Source: Bidens hawaiensis
Lineage: Eukaryota; Streptophyta; Magnoliopsida; Asterales; Asteraceae
Assembly: GCA_021521415.1 (NCBI GenBank)
Contig: JAIQDT010003787.1
Span: 124,001-188,000 of the forward strand
Direction: 5' to 3'
DNA: 64,000 nt
Part shown: positions 55,474 through 64,000 of the stretch, in pieces
How positions within the stretch are numbered: position 1 is the first letter of the stretch
Layout of the letters: every line of letters starts with the position of its first letter
Program-made: the position numbers and the translations under genes
The notes under the pieces: model-generated
What the model saw: the letters and a program-made list of their open reading frames with translations, nothing else
Databases searched by the model: none
What the model was told of the DNA's origin: nothing

Positions 55474-56196
55474 TCACATATAGCAACTTACGATGGAATC
55501 TATGATGTCAACACAGTATAATGTGTCATCATGTTGTTGCGGGTATTGCATAGATTTTTCTATGTCAACAGTGATTGCCTCTTCATTGACCCTGAGAGTG
55601 AGCTTGCCGATGCAAACATCAATAATAGCCTTTGCGGTGGCTAAAAAGGGTCTTCCTAAAATCAGAGGTACACTTTTGTTTTCATATATGTCTAAAATCA
55701 CAAAATCTACTGGGAAAACAAATTTGTCAATCTTGACAAGCATGTTTTCAACAATGCCCCGAGGATATTTAACAGATCGGTCAGCTAATTGAATGCTCTT
55801 GCGGGTGGGCTTTGGTTCTCCTATCCCTAGTTTGGCAAAAACCGCATAAGGTATTAAATTATTACTAGCTCCTAGGTCAGCCAGGGCATTGCTAACAGAA
55901 AAATTTCCTATGAGACAAGGGATAGTAAAGCTCCCTGGATCGATCATTTTTGCTGGCAGCTTGCTTTGGAGGATTGTTGAACATTCTTCACTTAGGGTTA
56001 CATGTGAGAGTTCCTCCAGCTTTCTTTTGTTTGTCAGCACTTCTTTGAGAAACTTGGCATATTTTAGCATTTGAGTGATGGCTTCGACAAAAGGGATGTT
56101 GATATGGAGTTTTTTGAAGAGTTCTAAAAACTTCCCGTACTGAGCTTCCAATCTTCCTGCTTCAGTCTTCCAGGGTATGGAATAGGTGGAACACAA
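55474..56196 (-). pseudogene. Athila protease region
   Basis: The catalytic ADLGAS motif is followed by PTRKSIQLADRSVKYPRGI and VPLILGRPFLATAKAIID, the standard Athila aspartic protease sequence. The frame is open for 240 codons and ends at a stop at 55,474, before RT; pol would originally have been continuous. Confidence 0.85.
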
Positions 56197-56229
56197 TTTC
56201 GGACTGGCTCCTTGGGTGTTACGGTGCCC

Positions 56230-57782
56230 GTCGAGGTTAGTCTGTCATGCGTTTCATTAGGAGACTGCTTTTCCGTCACTGGTTCTGAAGTGGGTGAGGT
56301 AACAGTAGTTGTACCGCTTCTGTGTGTAACAGCGTTAGCTGTCGCATTCGGGTTGGTGATTGTGTTGCTTGGAAGAGCGCCAGGTGGTCTTTCGGATAAT
56401 TGTCGGGCAATTTATCCGATTTGAGTTTCTAGATTCTGAAGTGATGCTTGTTGACTTTTGAGATCAGCTTCATGTTTTAACAACACTTCGCTAATATCAA
56501 CAGCTCTTGAGTCGGCCTTCTTTTCTGCTTCATTTGTTTTGGTAATGAGTTGGATTAACATTTCTTTGATCCTTGAGTAGCTTGTCTTTTGATGGCTACT
56601 AGAACTTTGATCTTGAAATTGAGGTTTAGGATGGAAGGATTGATTTATCGGTCTTTTTTCGAATCCTGGTAAAGGTTGAGCGTTACCTCCGTCTTTCCAG
56701 CTGAAATTCAGGTGGTTTCTCCATCCTGGATTGTAGTTGTTGCTGAAAGCGTTGTTCTGAAGAGAAATGAAATCGACTTCTTCCATGGCCATAATGACTT
56801 GTTTGCCGTCACTTGTCTTATGACTCCCTCCCCAAGTGTCACAGGTGAGTCTGGTTTTTGATAGCTCGGCTTGAAGTTGTTCGAATTTTTTAGAAAGGGC
56901 TTAAAGCTGTGCTGTGACAAGAGTGTTAGAATAGATGTGGTGTATTCCTTTATGGGTAGGTGTAGATCTTGGTGGGTTGTAAGCGAAACTCTTCTTTGCG
57001 GCTTTCTCCAGGACTTCAAATGCATCGTTAGGTGATTTGGATCCCAGGTCTCCACCAGCGATTTGGTCGATGGCCTGTTTGTTTTGACTAGATTGTGCAT
57101 CAAAGAAAGTTTGTACTTGTAACCATACGCGCAGTCCATGGTGTGGGCATCTTCTCAGAAGACTTTTGTATCTTTCCCATGCTGCGTGTAGCGATTCATC
57201 ATTATCGGTCCGGAATCCGGTAATGCTGGCTCGGTATTTGGCAGTTTTATCAGGCGGAAAATAATTGAGGAGAAACTATTCAACCATCTGGTCCGAGGTA
57301 GTGATGGAACCAGAGGAAAGAGATTCTATCCATTATAAGGCTTGACCCCTTAGAGAGAAATGAAAGAGTTTGAGTTTGATTTGATCTTCTAAACAGTTTT
57401 GAATTTTAAAGGTTCCGCAGATTCGTAGGAATCGAGATATATGAGAAAGAGGGTCTTCGTCGAGGAGACCGTGAAATTGAACTGAATTTTCCACCATGTG
57501 AATGGTGCTTGATTTGATTTCGAAATTTTCGGTGATATCGGGTGGAGCCACTCCATTGCCATAACCTTCGAGAGTTGGCTTGGCATATTGGCTCATGTTC
57601 GGCTCATTGTTCTAGGCCGCATTCATTTCTTCGGTTTGATTTTCTCCTGATGTGGTGGCGTCTACTGATTCGTCTTTGATTTCTTCGGTGGTTTCTGTAG
57701 CCCATTTACAAGTTCGTCGACGAAAGAGTCGTTCCGGTTCAGAAATTGGAGAAACAAGCTCAGGCTCAGAAGTAGAGGACAT
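56230..57782 (-). pseudogene. gag: Athila gag
   Basis: Starts MSSTSEPELVSPISEPE at ATG 57,782. A TAG at 57,612-57,614 and a TAA after LRGQAL near 57,333 break it. Conserved parts are NFEIKSSTIHMVEN, DPLSHISRFLRICGTF and, in a later stretch, GWRNHLNFSWKDG and an Ala/Glu/Lys-rich coiled segment (about 56,600-56,430). Gag forms the particle and binds element RNA. Confidence 0.8.
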
Positions 57783-58060
57783 ACATGGGATTAAATCAAA
57801 ATGGAAACTAAAGCAAAAGTTAGCTAAGATTAGTCTAAGTTAAACTACGACTTAGGCTAAGCTACTTTAAACTAAACTATGGTCTAAATTAATTAAGCTA
57901 AGGTAAAAATTAGGTAAATAAAGGTAAAACGTAGGCTAGCCGTAAAATTATATATTTAGTAGTTAGTAAAAAGAATGAAATAAAATAAGAGTTAAGAAAA
58001 ATTTGTACAATTATAGACAATTATTAAATTAAAACTTGGATCGTTCTTAGAAACGTACCG

Positions 58061-58080
58061 TGTCCCCGGCAACGGCACCA
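58061..58080 (-). other. Primer-binding site of the Athila element
   Basis: The minus strand reads TGGTGCCGTTGCCGGGGACA, complementary to the tRNA-Asp 3' end used by Athila elements apart from one base (T for C at position 4). It lies six bases from the 5' LTR. Confidence 0.92.
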
Positions 58081-58086
58081 AAAACA

Positions 58087-59872
58087 TGATGTGTGATGTG
58101 CGTTGCGGTTAAATATTAATAGATGGAATGATTTACTTTTTGCACAAGATCGTGTTTTAAATTTATAAAAGTGATTTCTACAAAGACTAAACACACACAA
58201 AGAGGTAAGTGTACCTATCGTATATGTAGAATAGTATTGATAAGAACCAAGTATCGATCCATGGACACAAATGTTTCTAATGCTAAATCGTTGTTTTATT
58301 TTAATCGGAGGTTTTAATCATTTTGGGGTTAATTTTTGAACTCTTTATAAAATATAAATACTTTTATATAATATATAGGTGACCAAGACGAGAGATTCTA
58401 AACGAGTTGTTCAATTATGCGAAGGTTACCATCTAAGATCAAGAATCCACTCTATTTTAACATTGTAATTAATATTCAAGCATGTGGTAAACTTGCCATA
58501 GCAATATATGATATATAGCTCCTTAAACCTTAAGTGAGCATCTTAGGCACTAAGGAGGTAACATGCACATTTTAAAGTCCACCCTTTCCTAATGTCATGC
58601 CACCTCAATGATGTCAATTTAAGTTGGCAAGTAGTTTCGTAAAGTAGAAAGATTAGGATTGACTTCGATTTCTCAAATACCAATTCTAACAACTTCAAAT
58701 GGTTGTAGTTTAATCACACAACCTCCCCTTGATGGATTTATGTGGGTTATAATTACACATTCCATTAACATATGATTTCTTTAACTAGCATGATATCCTA
58801 AGCAAAGCCATTTTCGGATTACCAAGACTTAGAGAAATACATCATAACTTATATCTCATCATTTCTAAGTACAATATAAGGATCCCTGTTTCGATAATGT
58901 ATCAACGTATTTCTATCTTTCAAGAACATGAACGATTGCCAATAGAATTGACAACCACCAACTTTGAATTAGTGATTTAAGATGGTGAAACATTTCTCAT
59001 CAAAAGATAATTGTAAGATAACCATGTACTTTACTAGACTACACCACATGTTTTGTATAATTATCAAGTAAAACAAGGCTTCTTCATAGATTTTAGAGGG
59101 TAAAAGGAGTTTAACTCATAATGAGCATGATGGTAAACACTAAGATGAATGATGATGACAAATACATGATTAAACTTGGAACAATCTAACCAAATGTAGA
59201 TAAATCTTCCTTTTTAATGATGATGATGACGATGATGGATGATGATGATGATGGTTGATGGTGATGACCTCCAAGCCTTCAAACTCTTCACTAAATCTTC
59301 TATGTGAGTGTTAGTGTGTGTTTTTATAAGAGAAAACCGGATAGAACTCTTTTCAAGGTACACTCTTCAAATGGCACAAGAGCCACTATTTATAGGCTGT
59401 CTGGAGAGAGAAGCACGGACCCGTGCTTTATTAAGCACGGCCTCGTGTCTACGTGTCCCAGTTGCATGTTGTCAGATCGTACATGATGACTCACCACGAC
59501 CCCGTGCTTCCTGAGGCACGGCCCCGTGTCTTTTTGTGACATGTGCTAATTTCATTTTTTCGTTTCTTAAATGTGACCATGGCCCCGTGGTTGAGAGGCA
59601 CGACCCCGTGGTATAGAGGCATGGCGTCGTGCTTTTGTTCCCAGTTTTTGTCTTTTCTGGTTTTCAGAAGCATGGGGGCGTGTTTCTTTGTTTTTCTTAT
59701 GTTTTCTTCTGTTTTTCTCCGTCTTTTCGCTTGTTTCTTTGTTTGGGGCTTGGTTTCACCTGAAATTACATATTATTATGATAAGTAGCCTTTTATGCTA
59801 TGTTGTGTAATAGAAATTGCAGTTTTTAGAGATTATTTGATACCGAAAAGATGTATAATTTTATGGACATCA
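58087..59872 (-). repeat. 5' LTR of the Athila element
   Basis: Starts TGATGTCCAT (four bases shorter than the TGTTTTATGTACAT of the 3' copy) and ends CACATCA. TATA box CTATAAATAG at 59,405-59,396, with GCACGG/CCGTGC-type palindromes between 59,412 and 59,640. Differs from the 3' LTR by scattered substitutions and small indels. Confidence 0.92.
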
Positions 59873-60521
59873 GTTGTCATCTATCCTTTCTGTATAAGAC
59901 ACCAATTGAACAATGAGACATGGATCAGATCAATCTCGTATGGTGTTCAATCATTATCGTTTTCGTTCTTTAGTCAAAGTGGTCCAATCAAACACACGTT
60001 AAGTTTGGGTGAGGACTCACACTTTACCAGTTTGAATCAACGAATGCGCCAAGATGTCTAACTGTTACAAATCATGTAAGAGTACAGAATCCCATCTTGA
60101 TTACATACAAACTCTCACTGAAATTCAGAATATTCCCAACCAATGCCTTTATTACTGGTAGTTACGCGACAGTGGTTGACATTCATCAAAGAATACCTTT
60201 AGTAAACGAAAGTTCTAATATGCATCTCAGGTCTAAGGATACTATATGAGCATACCAATATAAAATGCATCTTATGACTAAGATTCATAATGAGGTCTGT
60301 GAGTTTTGAAGTCAACCCTTTGAGTCCAAAGTCAGAATAGTCTTAATTCAGAATCACTCCCACGAGTCTGACCGACTACGGATAATTTAGAATACAATAT
60401 TTATGGATTAAACATATTAAAATGAACACAGTTATAATATTCAACGTTTGCATTTAACCATTAAATCAAAAGTGAAATCAAAAGTATAACTGTTTAAATG
60501 TTCATACATCCAAATACTAAA

Positions 60522-63500
60522 TCAAAACAAATTACTAGCTAATATAAGACCGATAGCATCCCTGTGTTGGTCATGTGTGTCCTGAGTCATCGGCTTAGTG
60601 AACTGGTCTGCTAGGTTGTGATCTGTTTCTACCTTGCTTATTATGATGTCACCTCGTTCCAGTATATCCCGTATGAGGTGGAACTTCCTTAGAATGTGCG
60701 TGGCTCTGTGATGAGATCTGGGCTCTTTGACCTGAGAAACAGCACTTGTGTTTTCACATAACACCTCGATTGGTTTACGAATACTTGGAACCACATCGAG
60801 ATCAGCGATGAACTTCTTCATCCAAACAGCTTCCTTAGCAGCATCTGATGTAGCTATGTATTCACACTCAGTGGTGGAATCTGCCACCACACTCTGTTTG
60901 GAGCTTTTCCAGTAAATAGCTCCTCCATTGAGAGTGAATACAAATCCTGATTGTGAGCGAGAATCATCTCGGTCAGTCTGGAAGCTAGCATCAGTGTAAC
61001 ACGTTACAGTGAGCTCTTCTTCCACTCCTCCAAACACTAAGAACATGTCCCTGGTCCTTTTCAGGTACCTTAGAATGTTCTTCACTGCAGTCCTATGGGC
61101 AACGCTAGGACTTTGCTAGAAACGGCTAGTCATGCTTAAAGCATACGAGACGTCAGGTCTAGTGCATAACATAGCATACATGATATAGCCAATCGCTGAA
61201 GCATAGGGAATTGCTTGCATGTGCTTTTTCTCAATTTTCGTTGCTGTAGATTGTGATTTGCTTAACACGGTTCCTTTAGCAATGGGAACAGCTCCTTTCT
61301 TGGAGTTGTCCATTGATAAGCGTGCCATGACCTTGTCTATGTATGTACTTTGACTTAGCCCTAGAAGCCGCTTAGACATATCTCGGTAGATCTTGATTCC
61401 CAGAATATAAGCAGCTTCACCAAGATCTTTCATTGCGAAATAAGATCCCAACCAATGCTTAACTTCCTTAAGCATAGGAATATTGTTTCCAATAGTCAGT
61501 ATATCATCCACATACAGGATGAGGAATGATATAATGCTCCCACTAGCTAGCCTTTCTGTAAACACAAGGCTCATCTTCATTTTTGATAAACCCAAACTCT
61601 TTGATTTTCTCATCAAAATGTATATTCCAGCTTCGAGATGCTTGTTTGAGCCCATAAATGGACTTATTCAGTTTGCACACCCTATTGGTATATTTGGGAT
61701 CGACAAAACCTTCAGGCTGAACCATATAGACATCTTCTGAAAGGTGTCCATTAAGAAAAGCAGTTTTGACATCCATTTGCCATATCTCGTTGTCAAATTA
61801 CGCGGCTATGGCAAGTAATATCATTATTGACTTAGTCATAGCAACGGGCGAGAAGGTTTCATCATAGTCAACTCCGTGAGTTTGAGTAAAACCTTTCGCT
61901 ACTAGCCGTGCTTTATAGGTCTGTACATTTCCATGCATGTCGGTTTTTCTTTTGAAAATCCACTTGCTCCCTACTGCCCGACCATCGGGGGTAGCTCAAC
62001 CAAGTTCCAGACTTGATTTTCATGTATAGATTGCATCTCAGCTTTCATGGCTTCTTGCCATTTCTTAGATTCCGGATCTAAGATAGCGGATTTGTAGTTA
62101 GTAGGTTCGTCGTTTGACTCGGCTACTAATAGGACTTCGGGACCATCCAGATGCCATAGGTATCTAGGATTTGGTTGGGAGTTCTACTACATCTGCGAAC
62201 GCTTGTGTTTATGTCTGATGTATCAGCAACAACACCTTGTTGATCAGACGCTCCAACTTCCTCAACAGTTGTTTGTGGTTCTCGAATTTCTTCAAGATCA
62301 ACAATATTATTTCTAGTTTCTCGATCGAGAATTTATTTCTCGGGGAAGTGGCCCTTACTTTTGATAGAATCAAATTTGTATCAGAGTGGAAGAAATAATA
62401 TCCGTTTTGGTTGTAGTATCCAAGAAAAACAAATTTTACGCCGCGAGGATCGAGTTTGTCATCAGAATCACTGGTGACATATGCATAACATCCCAATACT
62501 CTAAGGAAAGACAAATGGGGTTTACGCCCATGCCATATCTCATATGGGGTTTTGTTTACCTTTTTAGTTGGAGTCAGATTAACAATGCAGGCGGCGGTCA
62601 TTAGGGCAAAGCTCCAAAAGGAGTGAGACAAGTTAGTTCTACACATCATCGATCGGACCATGTTTAGCAAGGTTCGATTTCTCTTCTCGCTCACGCCATT
62701 ATTTTGGGGTGTGTCGGGTGGAGTGAGTTGTGAAACAATTCCACGCTCATTTAAATGATTGATGAACTCTAAGCTGAGGTACTCTCCACCTCGATCTGAT
62801 CGAAGAATTTTAATAATTTTTCCGAGTTGGTTTTCCACTTCGTTTTGAAACTCTTTGAACTTTCAAGAGTTTCATGTTTGTGGTTCACAAGATACACATA
62901 AGCAAATCGACTATAATCGTCCATAAAAGAAACGAAGTATCTTTCATGGTTTCTAGACATGGTTATGAAAGGGCCACATACATCAGTATGTATAAGTCCC
63001 AACAGATCCTTTGCTCGTTCACTTTTATGAGTAAAGGAGTCCTTGGCGAGTTTGCCAGCTACACAAGACTCACATTCGTCAAAAGAGTCTGGTCCTGTGG
63101 ATTCAAGAATCCCTTCGGGTTGGAGTCTTTTAACTCGTGCCTTGCTTATGTGGCCAAGTCGGCAATGCCATAGAAATGTATCATTGATGCCAGATCTGAT
63201 ACGTTTAGAAAGATTAAATATGTTTTTGTTAATTTGAACATCAATCTCATAAATACCATTTCGAGGTTTAGCTTCAAAATAATAGATATCATTCAAATAG
63301 GCAGAAATAGCAATACCATTAAAAGCGTACTTAAATCCTTGTTCAAGAAGTAAAGAAACCGAAATAATGTTCCTGGTCAAACCAGGTGCAAACAAACAAT
63401 TGTTTAAAGTAACTACAAGGCCATACGGACAAGCAAAATGATATGTGCCAGTTGCAAGAACTAGGACTCTCTTCCCATCACCAACGATGAGCTCCATTCT

Positions 63501-64000
63501 TCCTTGTTTCAGTTTCTTCCAGTTTTCGGGCTCTTGCAAGACATTAACGATGTGATAACCACATCCGGTATCAAATACCCATGTGTTGCTAGAAACAATG
63601 AAAAGTTCAACAACGTATATGGAAATACCTTTAGAGGAGCCTTCACCGTTGGCCCTCCTCTTTGCTAGCTCAGCTAGATGCTCGGGGCAGTTACGCATCC
63701 ACTGCCCCATTTTGTTGCACTTGTAGCACTGGCGCTCATCATGAGGCGGCGGTGGTGCCTTTGCAACATTCCTGTTAGTGTTGGTGGCATGCTTGGCAGC
63801 AACAGTAACCTTCTTCTTGTCTTTACCATTATAACTCCGGTTCTTGGGTTTATGCTTTTTGACACCAGTAGATCGAACCATCAGAACTTGATTAGTTTTA
63901 GTAGGAATGTTCATCTCAGCAGGTTTGAGCATACCATGAAGCTCCGGCACTGTCTTCACCCGTGCATTCATGTTAAAATTCATTACCAATTGGGTGTAAA
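60522..64000 (-). pseudogene. pol: Copia gag-pol polyprotein, disrupted (5' end beyond window)
   Basis: From the right edge: gag end with zinc knuckle CYKCNKMGQWMRNC, protease DTGCGYH, pre-integrase LWHCRLGH, integrase with HTDVCGPF, RSDRGGEY and NGVSEKRNRT, RT with [10 protein letters not shown] and YVDDILTIG, RNase H with TDASFQTDRDDSRSQSG and the ADQFTKPM end. Breaks: frameshift near 62,860; TAA 61,798-61,800; a GCTA duplication shifting frame (61,543-61,550); TAG 61,116-61,118. Introns are not suggested. The lineage is TNT1-like Copia; I do not place it further. Confidence 0.88.

Larger units (their letters stand above)
47427..59872 (-). mobile_element. Complete Athila-type Gypsy element, 12.4 kb, target duplication GTTGT
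   Basis: LTRs at 47,427-49,244 and 58,087-59,872 are alignable end to end. Exact GTTGT duplications flank it (47,422-47,426 and 59,873-59,877). The minus strand carries a tRNA-Asp-type primer site, gag, protease, RT, RNase H, a truncated integrase, an Athila-type extra ORF, a further ORF and the 3' purine tract. Frames are broken throughout. It is inserted in the 3' untranslated part of the surrounding Copia element. Confidence 0.95.
46352..64000 (-). mobile_element. Minus-strand Ty1/Copia element, split by Athila, continues past the window
   Basis: 3' LTR at 46,352-47,263, untranslated sequence 47,264-47,426 resuming at 59,878-60,521 after the Athila insertion, and pol/gag from 60,522 to the window end. 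Removing 47,427-59,872 with one GTTGT copy rejoins the 3' untranslated region. Confidence 0.75.

Overview
The window looks like a transposon-dense piece of a plant nuclear genome, most likely a member of the daisy family (Asteraceae). Three things point that way: one intron-containing monoterpene-synthase-type gene with plant splice sites; otherwise only plant LTR-retrotransposon lineages (SIRE-type Copia, Athila, Tat, chromovirus); and element-borne extra proteins of types I associate with Asteraceae genomes. The family-level call is inference from protein style, with no database search. No bacterial-type operon, rRNA, intact tRNA or CRISPR is present.

Layout. 1-7.6 kb: the 3' part of a SIRE-type Copia element (pol end, a large extra gene, 3' LTR), sitting in exon 5 of a terpene synthase gene (7.6-9.6 kb, minus strand). 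9.9-12.0 kb: a chromovirus-like remnant bounded by AATAG target duplications. 12.0-18.9 kb: simple repeats, two fold-back elements built from ACACAATG octamers, a tandem repeat pair, a MULE-type MITE with a 9-bp target duplication, and a tRNA-like SINE head. 19.1-19.8 kb: a gag zinc-knuckle fragment. 20.4-27.35 kb: a minus-strand chromovirus that has lost its pol core; its LTR carries nine G-boxes just upstream of a TATA box. 27.35-28.92 kb: a truncated minus-strand Copia LTR/gag piece inserted in the integrase gene of a Tat-type Gypsy element (28.92-46.2 kb). That Tat element carries two tandem antisense intron-containing genes; the second is split by a complete, gag-less SIRE-type element (35,406-44,321). 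46.35-64 kb: a minus-strand Copia element split by a complete 12.4-kb Athila element (47,427-59,872, GTTGT duplications).

Almost every reading frame is broken. The two relatively open large frames are the pol end at 1-1386 and the 810-codon extra gene at 40,978. Premature stops are often TAG where a homologue in this same window has CAG, the pattern expected from decay at methylated CHG sites.

The main candidate novelty is a recurring promoter architecture. In both SIRE-type elements a family-specific palindromic word (TTCGCTA/TAGCGAA in one, GGCGAAGTT/AACTTCGCC in the other) is clustered just upstream of the LTR TATA box, and clustered again upstream of a second TATA box that precedes the extra gene. 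The Athila element repeats the theme with GCACGG-NN-CCGTGC. The word differs between elements but matches within each element. This suggests an internal promoter for the extra gene, and perhaps a family-specific DNA-binding factor; the extra proteins have NLS-like basic patches. That function is hypothesis only.
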